A stretch of 64,000 nucleotides of DNA from an uncultured Tolumonas sp. Its GTDB lineage: Bacteria; Pseudomonadota; Gammaproteobacteria; Enterobacterales; Aeromonadaceae. The DNA lies in assembly GCF_963556105.2 (NCBI RefSeq), contig NZ_OY829944.1:626501-690500 (forward strand), read 5' to 3'. Shown here one piece after another: positions 29,550 to 42,405 of the stretch (position 1 is the first letter of the stretch; the number at the start of each line of letters is the position of its first letter). The notes below the pieces were generated by a model that saw nothing but the letters and a program-made list of their open reading frames with translations, was not told the origin of the DNA and did no database searches. The position numbers and the translations under genes were made by a program.

Positions 29550-31070
29550 CTAAGGCTGACCGGTAACGGCAAGTGCACTGTCAGGTTGTAACAGTGTTCC
29601 CGTCATGCCACTGACATCCAGCACGGGCTGTGGATAAACGCCAAGGCCAACCAGCAAGGCAACTAACAACAGCAAAATACCAAATTCACGCAGATTTAAA
29701 CCGCGGAGTGGGGTATTTACTTTACCTTGTCCAAAACAAGCACGTTGTAGCATCACCAAGGAATAGACGGATGCCAGCACCAAACCAATGGTCGCTACAA
29801 TGACAATCGTTGGTACCGATGGGAAACTGCCTAACAAGATCATGAATTCACCGACAAAATTACCGGTGCCCGGTAAGCCCAGTGATGCGACCGAGAAAAA
29901 CAACATGATGCCCGGCAGATAGCGCAGACGATGCCATAAGCCACCCATTTCACGTAGGTCACGGGTGTGCAGGCGTTCATACAATTGTCCGCACATGATG
30001 AATAAGCCAGCCGCTGATAAGCCATGTGCCACCATTTGTACCACCGCACCCTGAATGGCGGTTGCAGTGCCGGCATACAGCGCGATAACCACAAATCCCA
30101 TATGCGAGACGCTGGTGTAAGCGACCAGGCGTTTGATATCCGTTTGGCTAAACGCCAATACAGCACCATAAATGATACCAATTAAACCCAGTGTCATAGC
30201 AATGGGGGCAAAATCAGCTGAGGCATGTGGGAATAGCGGAATACCGAAACGTAACAACCCGTAGGCAGCGGTTTTCAGCAAGATCCCGGCTAAGTCAACA
30301 GAACCCGCTGTTGGCGCCTGACTGTGTGCGTCAGGTAACCAGCCATGCAACGGTACTAGTGGCATCTTCACTGCAAAGGCGATGAAGAAACCCAGCATCA
30401 GCATAAATTCCACTTCCGGCGCCATGCGGGTGTTCAGCAGTTGCGTGTAGTCGAAAGAGAACACGCCAGTTGCCCGATAGTGGATAAAGACTAATGCCAG
30501 AATAGAGAGCAGCATCAGCAAGCCACTAGCCTGGGTGTACAGGAAAAATTTAGTTGCCGCGTAAATACGGGTACGACCATCAGAACCACTGTGTCCCCAC
30601 AGGGCGATCAGGAAGTACATCGGCACCAGCATCATTTCCCAGAAGAAGAAAAACAGGAACAGATCCAGAGACAAGAACACGCCAATCACACCACCTAAGA
30701 TCCACAACAGGTTCAGGTGGAAGAAACCGACACGATCCTGAATTTCATTCCAAGAGCAGACGACCGCCAAAATACCCAGCAAACCGGTCAGTGACACCAT
30801 CAGCAGGGAAATCCCATCCATGGCTAAATGAACGGAAATACCAAAGCGGGGGATCCACGGCAGTTGGTAATCGAGCGTCCAGTTGCCTTGGCCGGGCAGC
30901 ACTAATGAAAAATCATGCGATTGCCACAAACTGAGCGATAACAGCAGTTGCAGTGACATGGTCACCAGTGCAATCCAGCGTGGAATGTTGGTTCCTTTGT
31001 GGGTGAATTCAACTAACCAGCAGAGGAAGCCGCCAATAAACGGTAACAATATTAACCAGAGTAAACTCAC
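29550..31070 (-). CDS. nuoM: NADH-quinone oxidoreductase subunit M
   Basis: A 506-residue antiporter-like membrane subunit (E. coli 509) with about 14 transmembrane helices. The conserved Glu is in FFFFWEMMLVPMYFLIALWG, and the channel Lys is in AVKMPLVPLHGWLPDAHSQAP. It starts with GTG at 31070, preceded by GAGG six bases upstream. Spacing to nuoL is 10 bases, so the two are cotranscribed. Confidence 0.97.
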   Translation of the reverse strand: MSLLWLILLPFIGGFLCWLVEFTHKGTNIPRWIALVTMSLQLLLSLSLWQSHDFSLVLPGQGNWTLDYQLPWIPRFGISVHLAMDGISLLMVSLTGLLGILAVVCSWNEIQDRVGFFHLNLLWILGGVIGVFLSLDLFLFFFFWEMMLVPMYFLIALWGHSGSDGRTRIYAATKFFLYTQASGLLMLLSILALVFIHYRATGVFSFDYTQLLNTRMAPEVEFMLMLGFFIAFAVKMPLVPLHGWLPDAHSQAPTAGSVDLAGILLKTAAYGLLRFGIPLFPHASADFAPIAMTLGLIGIIYGAVLAFSQTDIKRLVAYTSVSHMGFVVIALYAGTATAIQGAVVQMVAHGLSAAGLFIMCGQLYERLHTRDLREMGGLWHRLRYLPGIMLFFSVASLGLPGTGNFVGEFMILLGSFPSVPTIVIVATIGLVLASVYSLVMLQRACFGQGKVNTPLRGLNLREFGILLLLVALLVGLGVYPQPVLDVSGMTGTLLQPDSALAVTGQP

Positions 31071-31080
31071 GACAGGCCTC

Positions 31081-32922
31081 CTAGTACACCAACAACAAAG
31101 TCAACACGACCAGCGCACCCAGACTCATGCTGGCGGCATACCAGCGCAGATTTCCGGTTACCATTTGCACACTCAGACGATTCAGTGCACCAACAACCAG
31201 AGCACAAAGCGCTATCATTCGGTCTAACGGATCACGTTGTAACAGTTGTGCGATTGCCCGATATGGCATCACAAACAAGTGATGATATAGCCAGTCAAAA
31301 CCCCAGGCATTGAACCACAGCCCGCTTAGCGGTTTGCCGATAGATGAATTAGCCAGTTGACTCACCAGTTTACGCTCACCCAGGAACAAGAATGCCGACA
31401 GTGCAATACCGGCGATGGCGATCGTTGCTGAGAGCAATTCAATCAGTAATTTTCCATCATGGCTTTCATTGACCGCAGGGAACACACTCGCCAGCGGCGG
31501 CGTGATCAACGCGCCGACAAAGGTAGACAGCAGCATTAATACCAACAGCGGTAAATGGTGGCTGAGGCCATGTCCCGGATGTGCCTGCAGTTTACTTTCA
31601 CCGTGGAACACGATAAAAATCAGACGGAAGGTATACAGTGAAGTCAGAAATGCCCCCACCAAACCCGACAATAACAGACCGGAATAACCACCCTGATAAG
31701 CGGCAAACAAGATCTCGTCTTTACTGAAGAAACCGGCGGTAACGAAGGGCAGGGCAGCCAGTGCCGAACCACCAATCAAAAACGCGGCATACACCAGTGG
31801 AATAGATTTACGTAACCCACCCATTTTGAAAATGTTTTGCTCATGATGGCAGGCAATAATTACTGAGCCGGCCGAGAGGAACAGCAACGCTTTAAAAAAC
31901 GCATGTGTCATCAGGTGGAATATTGCACCACCCCAGGCACCCACGCCTAACGCGAGGAACATGTACCCGATCTGACTCATGGTGGAGTAAGCCAGAATAC
32001 GCTTGATATCGGTCTGCACCAGAGCGGCGAAACCAGACAGTATCAACGTGATTGCACCAACAATGCCGACCAAATGTAAAACATCCGGTGCCAGCAGGAA
32101 CAAGCCATGTGTACGTGCAATCAGATAGACACCCGCTGTCACCATGGTCGCCGCGTGGATCAGTGCAGAGACCGGCGTTGGGCCTGCCATCGCATCGGCC
32201 AACCAAGTTTGTAATGGCAACTGGGCTGATTTACCGACAGCACCACCGAGTAACATCAGCGTGGCAAATTCCAGGATCGAATCACCGGAAGCAAATTTTT
32301 GCGGTGCCAGCGCTAATACATCTGCGATGTTTAAGGTGCCAAATTCACGGTAAAGCACAAACAAACCGATCGCGAGGAATACGTCACCGACACGGGTAAC
32401 GATAAACGCTTTCATGGCCGCGGCAATGTTATTGCGATCTTTATAATAAAAACCGATCAGCAAGTAACTGCACAGACCTACACCTTCCCAACCGAGATAG
32501 ACAAACATCAGGTTATCGGCCAGCACCAAAAACAGCATGCTGGTGATGAACAGATTGGTGTAAGCAAAGAAGCGTGAGTAACCCTCTTCACCGCGCATAT
32601 ACCACGATGCAAACAGGTGGATCAGGAAACCAACGCCGGTAACCACACCCAACATGGTCAGTGACAAACCATCGAGATGCAGCACTAAGCCTACTTTCAG
32701 GGTTGCGGTGTTGATCCATTGCCAAAGCGTCTGGTTGTAAATCGCGCCTGCAGTCGCTTGTTGCAGGAATTGCATGCCGACAACGAGGGTGGTCAGTGCG
32801 GAAAGCCCGATACTACCGACACCCACCAACGCCGCACGATTTTCACTCAGACGACCCGCAGAAAACGCGAGGATCAGAAAACCGACAAACGGGAACAGAC
32901 AAGTCAGGAATAACAGATTCAT
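31081..32922 (-). CDS. nuoL: NADH-quinone oxidoreductase subunit L
   Basis: A 613-residue subunit, exactly the E. coli length, and the most distal proton-pumping unit. Key motifs are [18 protein letters not shown] with the conserved Glu, [20 protein letters not shown] and [15 protein letters not shown]. The C-terminal part contains the long lateral helix region that lies along the membrane arm, followed by a last hydrophobic anchor. The ATG at 32922 overlaps the nuoK stop by four bases (ATGA) and has AGGAG nine bases upstream. Confidence 0.98.
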   Translation of the reverse strand: MNLLFLTCLFPFVGFLILAFSAGRLSENRAALVGVGSIGLSALTTLVVGMQFLQQATAGAIYNQTLWQWINTATLKVGLVLHLDGLSLTMLGVVTGVGFLIHLFASWYMRGEEGYSRFFAYTNLFITSMLFLVLADNLMFVYLGWEGVGLCSYLLIGFYYKDRNNIAAAMKAFIVTRVGDVFLAIGLFVLYREFGTLNIADVLALAPQKFASGDSILEFATLMLLGGAVGKSAQLPLQTWLADAMAGPTPVSALIHAATMVTAGVYLIARTHGLFLLAPDVLHLVGIVGAITLILSGFAALVQTDIKRILAYSTMSQIGYMFLALGVGAWGGAIFHLMTHAFFKALLFLSAGSVIIACHHEQNIFKMGGLRKSIPLVYAAFLIGGSALAALPFVTAGFFSKDEILFAAYQGGYSGLLLSGLVGAFLTSLYTFRLIFIVFHGESKLQAHPGHGLSHHLPLLVLMLLSTFVGALITPPLASVFPAVNESHDGKLLIELLSATIAIAGIALSAFLFLGERKLVSQLANSSIGKPLSGLWFNAWGFDWLYHHLFVMPYRAIAQLLQRDPLDRMIALCALVVGALNRLSVQMVTGNLRWYAASMSLGALVVLTLLLVY

Positions 32923-33227
32923 CCGCGCATCTCCTTAACCGCATCGACATTCAGCGTGTGGTGACGACGGTACATTCTCATCAACAGCGCCAGACCAATA
33001 CTGGCTTCGGCGGCCGCAAGGCTGATGACCAGAATGTACATGATTTGTCCGTCTACCTGACCGTAACGACTACCTGCGACCACAAAGGCCACCGCAGAGG
33101 CGTTCATCAATACTTCGATGCTCATCAGAATAAACAGCAGATTGCGACGGAGTAACAAACCGCATAAACCGAGCGAAAACAGGATGGCTGCGACAATCAG
33201 CCCATGCTCAAAGGGAATGCCATTCAT
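32919..33227 (-). CDS. nuoK: NADH-quinone oxidoreductase subunit K
   Basis: A 102-residue, three-helix membrane subunit (E. coli 100). The two conserved membrane glutamates are visible in [13 protein letters not shown] and [13 protein letters not shown]; these carry the proton path through the E-channel side. It overlaps nuoJ and nuoL by four bases each, a tightly coupled block. Confidence 0.97.
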   Translation of the reverse strand: MNGIPFEHGLIVAAILFSLGLCGLLLRRNLLFILMSIEVLMNASAVAFVVAGSRYGQVDGQIMYILVISLAAAEASIGLALLMRMYRRHHTLNVDAVKEMRG

Positions 33228-33751
33228 GCGTCATCCTCCTCGTTACGGGTGGAGATAATGTCTCCACGGCGGGTTTCACGACCTAAGTGATAAGCGGCAA
33301 CCAGACCTGCCAGCAGTAACAAAGACGCCAGTTCTACCGCCAGTACATACGGGCCGTATAAACCAACACCGACCTGCTTGGCGGTAATTGGTTCACCGAG
33401 AATGGTGCCTTCGATACCGTGTAATGCCAGATAAAATACCGCCATCTGGCCAGCACTTAACAGCAGCGGGCCAACCCAGGTCATGGGTTTCATCCATTGC
33501 CGCTCTTGTTCTTGCGCGGTGCCTAAGTTCAGCATCATCACCACGAACACAAACAGCACCATGATGGCACCGGCATAAACGATGATTTGCATAGCACCAA
33601 CAAAACTGGCACCGAGGCTGAAGAAAATCATGCCGACCGCAATCAGCGACACGATCAGATATAACAGGGCATGCATCGGATTGGTTCCGGTGATGACCCC
33701 GAGGGTAGCCAATATGGCGACTACCGACGATCCATAAAACGCGAGTTCCAT
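33224..33751 (-). CDS. nuoJ: NADH-quinone oxidoreductase subunit J
   Basis: A 175-residue membrane subunit (E. coli 184) with five hydrophobic segments. The conserved motif [20 protein letters not shown] contains the pi-bulge helix of complex I. The C-terminus is short and charged. It begins 13 bases after nuoI and overlaps nuoK by four bases. Confidence 0.96.
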   Translation of the reverse strand: MELAFYGSSVVAILATLGVITGTNPMHALLYLIVSLIAVGMIFFSLGASFVGAMQIIVYAGAIMVLFVFVVMMLNLGTAQEQERQWMKPMTWVGPLLLSAGQMAVFYLALHGIEGTILGEPITAKQVGVGLYGPYVLAVELASLLLLAGLVAAYHLGRETRRGDIISTRNEEDDA

Positions 33752-33764
33752 ATCAAGCGGCTCC

Positions 33765-34307
33765 TTAAGGCAGAATGCTCTTCACATCAATGGGTGCAGC
33801 TTCTTTCTGAGCACTGCCTTTCGGCTTGCCATCAATAGCCATACCACTGACACGGTAGAAGTTATAATCCGGATATTTACCGGGGCCGCTGATCAACAAA
33901 TCTTCTTTTTCATACACCATATCCTGACGACGGAATTCGCCCATTTCAAAATCAGGGGTAAGCTGAATCGCCGTAGTTGGGCACGCTTCTTCACAGAGGC
34001 CACAAAAGATGCAGCGCGAGAAGTTGATACGGAAAAATTCCGGATACCAACGTCCATCAACCCGTTCAGCTTTCTGTAATGAAATACAACTGACGGGGCA
34101 GGCAACTGCACACAAGTTACAGGCCACACAACGTTCATCCCCATCAGGGTCGCGGGTCAGCACGATACGGCCACGATAGCGCGGTGCTAAAGGTACCTTT
34201 TCCTCGGGATAACAAAGCGTGTCACGCGGGCGGAAGGCATGTGAGAACACCATGGCCAGACTGCGTAGCTGAGTTCCGACTCCATTTACTATATGTTTTA
34301 TTTTCAC
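33765..34307 (-). CDS. nuoI: NADH-quinone oxidoreductase subunit I (two 4Fe-4S clusters)
   Basis: A 180-residue ferredoxin-like subunit, identical in length to E. coli NuoI, carrying clusters N6a and N6b. The two binding motifs are [12 protein letters not shown] and [12 protein letters not shown]. The C-terminus ends [10 protein letters not shown]-like, as in the family. The start is the GTG at 34307, with GAGGAA seven bases upstream; the open frame to 34343 would add an unsupported cysteine-rich extension into the nuoH end. Confidence 0.97.
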   Translation of the reverse strand: MKIKHIVNGVGTQLRSLAMVFSHAFRPRDTLCYPEEKVPLAPRYRGRIVLTRDPDGDERCVACNLCAVACPVSCISLQKAERVDGRWYPEFFRINFSRCIFCGLCEEACPTTAIQLTPDFEMGEFRRQDMVYEKEDLLISGPGKYPDYNFYRVSGMAIDGKPKGSAQKEAAPIDVKSILP

Positions 34308-34317
34308 GGTCTTTTCC

Positions 34318-35289
34318 TCACTGCGCCAACAACACCATGGCACCTGTTACCAACAAATTCAGCAGCGTTAGTGGCAGGCAAATTTTCCAGCCGAATGACA
34401 TTACCTGGTCATAACGCGGGCGTGGTAGCGATGCTCTCAACAAAATAAATAACATCATGAAAAAGCCGGTTTTCAGGGCAAACCAGACGATTGGTGGCAA
34501 CCAAGGGCCATGCCAGCCGCCGAAAAACAGGGTTACTAGCAGGGCGGAAATCAGCACAATGCCGATATATTCACCCACGAAGAACAAACCCCATTTCATC
34601 CCGGCATATTCGATGTGATAACCATCGGCCAATTCTTGTTCCGCTTCCGGTTGGTCAAATGGATGACGATGCGTTACCGCTACACCCGCAAAAGCGAAAG
34701 TCACAAAACCAAAGAATTGCGGAATAATGTTCCAGACATGACTCTGTGCTTCGACGATATCGCGCATGTTGAACGAACCGGTTTGCGCGACGATCCCCAT
34801 CAGTGACAGCCCCAGAAACACTTCATAACTCAGTGTTTGTGCTGAGGCGCGCAGACTACCGAGTAGCGAGTATTTGTTATTACTCGACCAACCAGCAAAC
34901 AGCACCGCATACACCGCCAGACCTGCCATACAAAAGAAAAACAAGATCCCGATATTGAGATCTGCAACACCCCAGGTCGGTGTGACCGGCACAATCGCAA
35001 AGGCGATCAGGAATGAACAGAACGCAATCATCGGCGCCAGAACAAAGATCAAACGGTCTGCAAATGGCGGGATCCAATCCTCTTTGAAGAACATTTTGAT
35101 CATGTCGGCAACGAGCTGGAATATACCAAATGGGCCAACCCGGTTCGGGCCATAACGATCTTGCCAAAGGCCAAGCAAGCGGCGTTCGATAAAACTCATA
35201 AATGAGCCTAAACCGACCACCACCAGCAGCACTATCAGGGCTTTTCCGACTGCTATGAGCAGATCGAGAAACTCTGCAGATATTGTCAT
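34318..35289 (-). CDS. nuoH: NADH-quinone oxidoreductase subunit H
   Basis: A 323-residue membrane subunit (E. coli 325) forming the heel of complex I and much of the quinone chamber. Landmarks are [20 protein letters not shown] near the N-terminus and the quinone-site loop [19 protein letters not shown] with its conserved acidic residues. About eight transmembrane helices are predicted. It overlaps nuoG by four bases. Confidence 0.97.
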   Translation of the reverse strand: MTISAEFLDLLIAVGKALIVLLVVVGLGSFMSFIERRLLGLWQDRYGPNRVGPFGIFQLVADMIKMFFKEDWIPPFADRLIFVLAPMIAFCSFLIAFAIVPVTPTWGVADLNIGILFFFCMAGLAVYAVLFAGWSSNNKYSLLGSLRASAQTLSYEVFLGLSLMGIVAQTGSFNMRDIVEAQSHVWNIIPQFFGFVTFAFAGVAVTHRHPFDQPEAEQELADGYHIEYAGMKWGLFFVGEYIGIVLISALLVTLFFGGWHGPWLPPIVWFALKTGFFMMLFILLRASLPRPRYDQVMSFGWKICLPLTLLNLLVTGAMVLLAQ

Positions 35290-38012
35290 GTTCTGACCTC
35301 CTGCAATGATTCAATCGTTGTTGCCAGCATGGCTGGAGTGAATGGCGCGATACCCAGTGGCAGACCCACCAGACCATCGGCTAAATGGTGACTGACTTTC
35401 AGTGGCAGCTCAAAACGCTGGTTATCCCAGACGAAACTGACCTGACAGCCATCTTTTAATTGCAGACGGGCTGCATCATCTTCACTGAGATATAACGTTG
35501 GTGCAGACATACGTTGCTGAATAACATCAGAACGTTGTGTCAGCTCATCACTACCGAATAATTGCCAGTAAGCAACGGCCTGTGGTGCACTGGTAGGAAC
35601 GTAAGCAGCGGGAATATCAGTACAATACGGTGTGGCGGCAGAAAGCCCGCTGTCAAATAGATGTGTACCCGGATCACCAGCCCGTAAGTGACCACCGACT
35701 TCATCCTGGAATTTATTCCATGCAGACGGTGAGTTCCAACCTGGCGCCCATGCAAAAGGCACTTGCTGGAAGGCTTCGCGACTGCCGCTGTAACCTTCCA
35801 TGGAGAAGGTAAATGCGGAATCACTGTCTTGCGTTGCTTGCGGTTCACTGACATCAATATCCGCGCGCATAGAGGTTCGGCCACTATAACGGTGTGGTGA
35901 ACGAGCGAGTTTTAACCCTTTGATACGGAATTTTGCATTCGGAGCTGCATCAACCATGGCGCGCAGTGTTGGAACAGCTTCCACACAACGGTTAATGAGT
36001 TCATCCATGACACCCCAATCCATCCGACGATGCACCAACAGGCTATTCAGCGCATGTAACCAGTGCCAGCTTTCTTTGACGGAGCGGGTATTATCGTAAT
36101 ATGCCGGATCAAACACCTGGAAGAAGCGTTGCGCACGGCCTTCATTATTGATCAATGTGCCATCAGCTTCTGCAAACGTGCCGGCGGGTAATACCCAATC
36201 TGCCGCAGCTAGCAGCTCGGTTTGCTGGTGGTCGAGTACGATCAGTTGTTGCACTTTTTTCAACGCAGCTTTAACGCGTGAAGCAGGCGCGCGACGGAAC
36301 AGGTCATTTTCCATCACAATCAGTGTATCGATATGGCCTTCTTCCACCGCAGTCAGCATTTGCTCTAATGTTTTGCCGCCTAACAGGGCGCTGCCGACAC
36401 TATTAGCTTCAGCTGCCACCAGTGACAAACTGACATCCGGGTTTTGCTGGCGTAATGCACTGACAATATTGGCTGCGGCATCCAGCAAGGCTGGTGTTTC
36501 GCTGGTGGTACCGCTGATAATCAATGGATGTTTTGCTTTCGACAAACCATCGGCAATCTGGCGAGCAACTGACATCAATGTGTCATCCGCATCCGGTACG
36601 GCGGGCGCTTTATTATCCAGTAAATGTGCGACGGCAAAACCGAGACGTGCTTGATCAACATATGCCGCGTGGTAATGCACACAAGCCACATCATCCAGAC
36701 GCGTGCTGTCTAAGCTGGTCAGATAGAGTGGGAAGCGATCATTTTGGCCGATATTCTGGATGGCAGCGATCTGCCAGACATCTACTTTTAACTCGGTCGC
36801 TTTCTGGCGTGCTTTTCCTTTTACCGCCTGACGAACGGCCAATGCCATGCGCGCTGCAGTCTGAGTTAAATCTTCGCCTAACACAAAAATTGCATCACAG
36901 GTTTCAATTTCACGCAGCGTAGGCGTATTCACACCGCTATGGCGCAGTAACTCGGTCATTTTTTGCAGACATTGCCATTCTTTCTCGGCAACACCGCTGG
37001 AGTAATGCTCTTCACCAACCAGTTCACGTAAGGCAAAGTTACTTTCGATACTGGCGCGCGGTGAGCCTATGCCGGCGATACGTTTGGTACGACGTAATGC
37101 ATCAGCTACTTTCTCAGCGGCTTCCGTGGTGCTGAGTTCAAATAACTGATTTTCATGACGATGATAGGCTTTGTATGGGCGTTCTGGCAGATTGACGTAA
37201 CCGTAACCAAAACGACCGCGATCACACAGGAAGTAGTGGTTAATGCCACCGTGATAGCGGTTTTCGATACGACGCAGTTCACCATAACGTTCGCCGGGGC
37301 TGATGTTGCAACCTAAGCTACAACCGTGGCAGATGCTTGGTGCGTACTGCATATCCCACTTACGGTTAAAGTGAGCAGATTGAGTTTTATCGGTAAAAAC
37401 ACCGGTTGGGCAAATATCGACTAAGTTGCCGGAAAATTCGCTTTCCAGTGTGCCGGATTCAACGCGGCCAAAATAGACATTGTCGTGTGCACCATAGACA
37501 CCCAGATCCGGGCCATCAGCGTAATCTTTGTAATAACGCACACAGCGGTAACAGGCGATACAACGGTTCATTTCATGCGAAATAAACGGGCCGAGATCCT
37601 GATTTTCATGCGTGCGTTTAGTGAAACGGTAACGACGGGTGTTGTGTCCGGTCATTACCGTCATATCTTGTAAATGACAGGCACCGCCTTCTTCACACAC
37701 CGGGCAGTCGTGCGGGTGATTCAGCATCATCCATTCATTGACGCTTTTCCGAAATTCGACTGCTTCTTCGTCTTCAATCGAGATATAGGTGCCATCACTG
37801 GCTGGTGCCATACATGACATCACCAGACGCCCGCGTTTGTCATCGGGGCCGGAATATTGTTTTACTGCGCATTGTCGGCAAGCACCCACGCTACCCAACG
37901 CCGGGTGCCAGCAGAAATACGGTACGTCTAACCCCAGAGACAGACATGCCTCGAGCAGGTTATCGGAACCGTTTACTTCATATTCTTTGCCGTCTACATG
38001 AATTGTGGCCAT
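35286..38012 (-). CDS. nuoG: NADH-quinone oxidoreductase subunit G
   Basis: A 908-residue peripheral subunit, the same length as in E. coli. The N-terminal ferredoxin domain has the N1b ligands C34, C45, C48 and C67. It is followed by [19 protein letters not shown] (His-ligated N5), [11 protein letters not shown] (N4), and the extra N7 cluster CHGCSLGCN, which only some bacteria possess. The rest is a molybdopterin-oxidoreductase-like fold without cofactor. The start is the ATG at 38012 ([13 protein letters not shown]), with GGAAG ten bases upstream; the longer frame to 38051 does not match the family. Confidence 0.97.
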   Translation of the reverse strand: MATIHVDGKEYEVNGSDNLLEACLSLGLDVPYFCWHPALGSVGACRQCAVKQYSGPDDKRGRLVMSCMAPASDGTYISIEDEEAVEFRKSVNEWMMLNHPHDCPVCEEGGACHLQDMTVMTGHNTRRYRFTKRTHENQDLGPFISHEMNRCIACYRCVRYYKDYADGPDLGVYGAHDNVYFGRVESGTLESEFSGNLVDICPTGVFTDKTQSAHFNRKWDMQYAPSICHGCSLGCNISPGERYGELRRIENRYHGGINHYFLCDRGRFGYGYVNLPERPYKAYHRHENQLFELSTTEAAEKVADALRRTKRIAGIGSPRASIESNFALRELVGEEHYSSGVAEKEWQCLQKMTELLRHSGVNTPTLREIETCDAIFVLGEDLTQTAARMALAVRQAVKGKARQKATELKVDVWQIAAIQNIGQNDRFPLYLTSLDSTRLDDVACVHYHAAYVDQARLGFAVAHLLDNKAPAVPDADDTLMSVARQIADGLSKAKHPLIISGTTSETPALLDAAANIVSALRQQNPDVSLSLVAAEANSVGSALLGGKTLEQMLTAVEEGHIDTLIVMENDLFRRAPASRVKAALKKVQQLIVLDHQQTELLAAADWVLPAGTFAEADGTLINNEGRAQRFFQVFDPAYYDNTRSVKESWHWLHALNSLLVHRRMDWGVMDELINRCVEAVPTLRAMVDAAPNAKFRIKGLKLARSPHRYSGRTSMRADIDVSEPQATQDSDSAFTFSMEGYSGSREAFQQVPFAWAPGWNSPSAWNKFQDEVGGHLRAGDPGTHLFDSGLSAATPYCTDIPAAYVPTSAPQAVAYWQLFGSDELTQRSDVIQQRMSAPTLYLSEDDAARLQLKDGCQVSFVWDNQRFELPLKVSHHLADGLVGLPLGIAPFTPAMLATTIESLQEVRT

Positions 38013-38066
38013 AGCAACATTACTTCCTTTTCTGTACGTCCGGCGAGTCACTCACCGGACAGGCAA

Positions 38067-39401
38067 TCACCAGCGTTGGTTCAGCAAATTTGGCTGTATT
38101 CCGGTTGGGATCGGCGTTGCCAACATAGGTTCGGTGGTGATACCCGCTTCAAATTCAGATCTGAAATATTTGATCGCACTTTGCAGTGGTTCGACGGCGC
38201 CCGGTGCATGAGCACAAAAGGTTTTTCCCGGGCCCAGTTGGCGACACAGCTGTTCCAGCGTTTCAATATCGCCGCGCTGACCTTCACCTTTCTCAAGTGC
38301 CTGCAGAATTTTCACACTCCATGGCAATCCTTCACGGCACGGTGTACACCAACCGCAGGATTCACGCGCAAAGAATTTTTCCAGATTCAGCGTCAGTGAC
38401 ACCATGTTGATTTCGTTATCAACGGCCATGGCCAGTGCAGTGCCCAGACGGCTGCCAGCTTTACCAATGGAGTCAAAATCCATCGGCAGATCAAGATGTT
38501 GTTCGGTCAGAAAATCGGTACCGGCGCCACCAGGCTGCCAAGCCTTTAAGGTCAAACCATCCCGCATTCCACCGGCGTAATCTTCCAGAACTTCACGGGC
38601 GGTTGTGCCAAACGGTAGTTCCCATAAGCCCGGATTTTTTACCCGACCGGAGAAACCCATCAGTTTGGTGCCAGTGTCATTACTCTTACCGGCAGAAATG
38701 CCGCGATACCAATCCACCCCGTTTTGCATGATGGACGGAATGTTGTTCAGTGTTTCCACGTTATTTACGCAAGTCGGTTTACCCCAGGCGCCTGCCAGAG
38801 CAGGGAATGGAGGTTTGGCGCGAGGGTTAGCACGACGACCTTCCAGCGAGTTGATCAATGCAGTTTCTTCACCACAGATATAACGACCAGCACCGGTGTG
38901 CACAAACAACTCAAAATTAAAGCCAGTGCCCAGAATGTTTTTACCTAAGAAGCCCGCTTTGGTGGCTTCTTCAATGGCCTGACGCAGACGCTGTGCCGCT
39001 TCGATGTATTCGCCGCGCAGGAAGATGTAACCACGGTAGGCTTTCAGTGCATAAGCACCAATCAGCATGCCTTCGATCAGTTGATGGGGCAGTTGTTCCA
39101 TCAACAGACGATCTTTGTAAGTACCAGGCTCCATTTCATCGGCATTACAAAGAATGTATTTCTTGTCGAATTGCGGATCCATGGGCACCAGGCTCCACTT
39201 CACGCCAGTCGGAAAACCGGCACCACCACGACCACGTAAACCGGCTGCTTTAACTTGATCGGTTACGGCAGTCGGCGCCATGGCCAGCGCTTTTTCCGCA
39301 CCGACATAACCTTGTTTGGCGCGATATTCATCAAACCAGACTGGCTGCTGATCGACACGCAACCGCCAGGTGAGGGGATGAGTTTCAGCAGTTCGGATCA
39401 T
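38067..39401 (-). CDS. nuoF: NADH-quinone oxidoreductase subunit F (NADH/FMN site)
   Basis: A 444-residue subunit (E. coli 445) that binds NADH, FMN and cluster N3. The glycine-rich [16 protein letters not shown] binds FMN/NADH, and [12 protein letters not shown] supplies three of the four N3 cysteines, with the fourth further on near the C-terminus. It overlaps the nuoE stop by four bases and is followed by nuoG after 54 bases. Confidence 0.98.
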   Translation of the reverse strand: MIRTAETHPLTWRLRVDQQPVWFDEYRAKQGYVGAEKALAMAPTAVTDQVKAAGLRGRGGAGFPTGVKWSLVPMDPQFDKKYILCNADEMEPGTYKDRLLMEQLPHQLIEGMLIGAYALKAYRGYIFLRGEYIEAAQRLRQAIEEATKAGFLGKNILGTGFNFELFVHTGAGRYICGEETALINSLEGRRANPRAKPPFPALAGAWGKPTCVNNVETLNNIPSIMQNGVDWYRGISAGKSNDTGTKLMGFSGRVKNPGLWELPFGTTAREVLEDYAGGMRDGLTLKAWQPGGAGTDFLTEQHLDLPMDFDSIGKAGSRLGTALAMAVDNEINMVSLTLNLEKFFARESCGWCTPCREGLPWSVKILQALEKGEGQRGDIETLEQLCRQLGPGKTFCAHAPGAVEPLQSAIKYFRSEFEAGITTEPMLATPIPTGIQPNLLNQRW

Positions 39402-39898
39402 GGATATTGCTCCAGCAGTTCGTCCAGTTTATCCACGCTCAGATGACTGTGAGTATCATCATCAATCATCATGCTGGGCCCTTTATCGCAGTTGCCAAGG
39501 CAACAGACAGGTAGCAAGGTAAAACGCTCGTCAGCCGTGGTCTGGCCCGGCTTGATACTGAGTTTTTCTTCCAGCGCTTGTTGAATGGTCTGATAACCAT
39601 TGATAAAGCAAACCACGCTGTCGCAATAACGAATGACATGCCGCCCAACCGGACGACGGAAGATTTGGCTGTAAAAAGTGGCAACACCTTCCACATCGGA
39701 TGCCGGAATACCCAAGACATCAGCAATCGCATAGATCGCACCATCAGGCACCCAACCACGTTCCTTTTGCACCAGTTTCAGTGCTTCGATAGTGGCAGCA
39801 CGCGGATCTTCATAGTGATGCATCTCGTGCTGGATCGCCGCAAGTTCTGACGCTGATAGCGCAAACGGCTCATTTTGACATTGGCATTGATGACTCAT
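39398..39898 (-). CDS. nuoE: NADH-quinone oxidoreductase subunit E
   Basis: A 166-residue thioredoxin-like subunit, identical in length to E. coli NuoE, carrying the 2Fe-2S cluster N1a. Ligands are in RYCDSVVCF and [10 protein letters not shown]. The N-terminal helical segment [20 protein letters not shown] is typical. It starts two bases after nuoCD and overlaps nuoF by four bases. Confidence 0.97.
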   Translation of the reverse strand: MSHQCQCQNEPFALSASELAAIQHEMHHYEDPRAATIEALKLVQKERGWVPDGAIYAIADVLGIPASDVEGVATFYSQIFRRPVGRHVIRYCDSVVCFINGYQTIQQALEEKLSIKPGQTTADERFTLLPVCCLGNCDKGPSMMIDDDTHSHLSVDKLDELLEQYP

Positions 39899-39900
39899 AA

Positions 39901-41709
39901 TTAGCGATCCACATCTGACATAACGAAATCGATACTACCCAGATACACAATCAGATCTGACACCAGTTGTCCGCGGATCACCGAAGGGATCTGCTGTAAA
40001 TGCGGGAAACTTGGTGTCCGGATCCGTGTGCGGTAGCTCATGGTGCTGCCATCACTGGTCAGGTAATAACTGTTGGCACCTTTGGTTGCTTCAATCATCT
40101 GGAATGATTCCTGTGCCGGCATAATCGGCCCCCAGGAAACTTGCAGGAAGTGATTGATCAGGGTTTCAATATCCTGCAACGTGCGTTCTTTTGGTGGCGG
40201 TGTTGTCAACGGATGATTGGCTTTGAAAGGCCCGGCTGGCATGTTGTGCATACACTGCTCAATGATACGCATGCTCTGGCGAATTTCTTCTACACGCACC
40301 ATGGCACGATCATACGCATCGCCGTTTTGACCTACAGGCACGTCAAAATCAAAGTTTTCATAACCGGAATAAGGGCGCCATTTACGTAAGTCGAAGTTCA
40401 AACCGGTAGCGCGTAGCCCGGCACCGGTCACACCCCAACTGAGTGCTTGCTCTGTATTGTAGGCAGCAACACCGATGGCACGCCCCATCAATACACTGTT
40501 CTTTAAGGCTGCTTTTACGTATTCATTCAGGCGATTTGGCAGCCAGTCCAGCAGGTTTTCTTTCACCAGACGTTGCCAGCCTTCTGGCAGATCGTGTGCA
40601 ACCCCACCGATACGGAACCAGGACGGATGCATACGTGCACCGGTTACCGCTTCGATAATATTGTAAATTTTCTGCCGGTCGGTGAAGGCATAAAACACCG
40701 GTGTCATCGCACCGACGTCTTGAATATAGGTGCCCAAAAACAGCAGATGGCTATTAATACGGAATAATTCCGACATCATGATGCGGATGTATTTGACCCG
40801 TTCTGGCACTTCGATGCCGGCCAGTTTTTCCACTGACAGCACGTAAGGCAGGTTATTCATGACACCACCGAGGTATTCCACCCGGTCGGTGTAAGGAATG
40901 TAGCTATGCCAGGATTGGCGTTCGCCCATCTTTTCCGCGCCACGATGGTGATAACCAATGTCCGGTACACAATCGAGGATCTCTTCGCCGTCTAATTGCA
41001 GAACTAAGCGGAACGCACCGTGCGCAGACGGGTGGTTCGGGCCTAAGTTCAGGAACATGTAATCTTCGCTGCTGGTGCCGCGTTTCATACCCCATTCTTC
41101 AGGCTTAAATAACAACTGCTCTTGTGCTTCATCCTGACGCATTTCATCCAGCATGAACGGTTCAAATTCAGTCGCGCGGGCTGGATATTCCTTACGCAAC
41201 GGATGCCCTTTCCAGTTTTTTGGCATCAGAATACGCGTCAGATGAGGGTGTCCGTCAAAATGCACACCGAACATGTCCCAAACTTCCCGCTCATACCAGT
41301 TGGCATTCGGAAATTCGCCAATGATGGATGGCATTTTCAGATCTGCTTCCATCAGCGGTATTTTCAAGATCACATCGCTGTTTCGTTCTATCGACAGAAG
41401 ATGATAGAACATGGTGAATTCAGAGGTCGGCAGCCCATGACGGTGCGTACGCAAACGCTCATCAGTGGCATGTAAGTCATACAACATCACGAATGGTTTG
41501 GGCACATGGTGGAGATAACGAATGGCGTTTAGCAATGTTTCGCGTTTGATCCAAACCACCGGAATGCCCATTCGGGTATTTTGCACATGCAAAATATCAT
41601 GCGGAAACCGGTGCAATAGCTCTTGTACGACAGGCGCATCGTGCAGATCGCGCGTTTGCCATAACTGCATTTCTGGGTTGGTCGGAAATTGTTGTGTCAG
41701 CTTGATCAT
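39901..41709 (-). CDS. nuoCD: NADH-quinone oxidoreductase fused subunit CD
   Basis: A 602-residue natural fusion of NuoC (about 1-190) and NuoD (about 210-602), as in E. coli. The NuoC part has the 30-kDa signature [20 protein letters not shown]. The NuoD part has [17 protein letters not shown], whose His/Asp-rich loop contributes to the quinone pocket, and ends VMSDVDR. The linker region around KRGTSSEDY is intact, with no frameshift. It follows nuoB after ten bases. Confidence 0.98.
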   Translation of the reverse strand: MIKLTQQFPTNPEMQLWQTRDLHDAPVVQELLHRFPHDILHVQNTRMGIPVVWIKRETLLNAIRYLHHVPKPFVMLYDLHATDERLRTHRHGLPTSEFTMFYHLLSIERNSDVILKIPLMEADLKMPSIIGEFPNANWYEREVWDMFGVHFDGHPHLTRILMPKNWKGHPLRKEYPARATEFEPFMLDEMRQDEAQEQLLFKPEEWGMKRGTSSEDYMFLNLGPNHPSAHGAFRLVLQLDGEEILDCVPDIGYHHRGAEKMGERQSWHSYIPYTDRVEYLGGVMNNLPYVLSVEKLAGIEVPERVKYIRIMMSELFRINSHLLFLGTYIQDVGAMTPVFYAFTDRQKIYNIIEAVTGARMHPSWFRIGGVAHDLPEGWQRLVKENLLDWLPNRLNEYVKAALKNSVLMGRAIGVAAYNTEQALSWGVTGAGLRATGLNFDLRKWRPYSGYENFDFDVPVGQNGDAYDRAMVRVEEIRQSMRIIEQCMHNMPAGPFKANHPLTTPPPKERTLQDIETLINHFLQVSWGPIMPAQESFQMIEATKGANSYYLTSDGSTMSYRTRIRTPSFPHLQQIPSVIRGQLVSDLIVYLGSIDFVMSDVDR

Positions 41710-41719
41710 GATATGGCCC

Positions 41720-42391
41720 TTACAACTTATCCGGAGTTGGCAAATTCGTCACCGCGATCCGTTCTTCGCGTAGACGTTCTTTTTCGCAAGGCATTTGTGC
41801 GCGATAAACGCCTTGATCACCAACGACCCATGACAGCGGACGACGTTCTTCACCAATCGATTTTTGCAGCAACATTAACGCTTGCAGGAATGCTTCTGGG
41901 CGAGGCGGGCAGCCAGGAATATAAACATCAACAGGTAGGAATTTATCGACCCCTTGTACGACAGAATAAATGTCATACATGCCACCTGAGTTGGCGCAAG
42001 CGCCCATACTGATCACCCATTTTGGTTCCAGTAACTGCTCATATAAACGCTGGATAACCGGTGCCATCTTAATGAATGGTGTGCCGGCAATAACCATAAA
42101 ATCGGCCTGACGGGGTGATGCTCGAATAACTTCTGCCCCAAAGCGAGCAACGTCGTGTACCGCGGTAAATGCGGTTGTCATTTCTACATAACAACAGGAA
42201 ATACCGAAGTTATAAGGCCAGAGCGAGTTCTTCCGGCCCCAGTTCACTGTTGAATTCAGCACGTTTTCCAATTTGCCGAGCAAAATGCCGCGGCCAACTT
42301 CCTGCAAGGGATCATTCACCGTCTGTTTCTTTTCAGCCGGATAACGCTCGATCGGTGCATTCGGATCGATTCTGGTCAGGGTGTACTTCAT
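41720..42391 (-). CDS. nuoB: NADH-quinone oxidoreductase subunit B (cluster N2)
   Basis: A 223-residue subunit (E. coli 220) holding the terminal cluster N2. The ligands are the tandem cysteines in [11 protein letters not shown], one in GACANSGGM, and one in [21 protein letters not shown] lies between them. It is 14 bases after nuoA. Confidence 0.98.
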   Translation of the reverse strand: MKYTLTRIDPNAPIERYPAEKKQTVNDPLQEVGRGILLGKLENVLNSTVNWGRKNSLWPYNFGISCCYVEMTTAFTAVHDVARFGAEVIRASPRQADFMVIAGTPFIKMAPVIQRLYEQLLEPKWVISMGACANSGGMYDIYSVVQGVDKFLPVDVYIPGCPPRPEAFLQALMLLQKSIGEERRPLSWVVGDQGVYRAQMPCEKERLREERIAVTNLPTPDKL

Positions 42392-42405
42392 GACAAGCCT
42401 CGCAG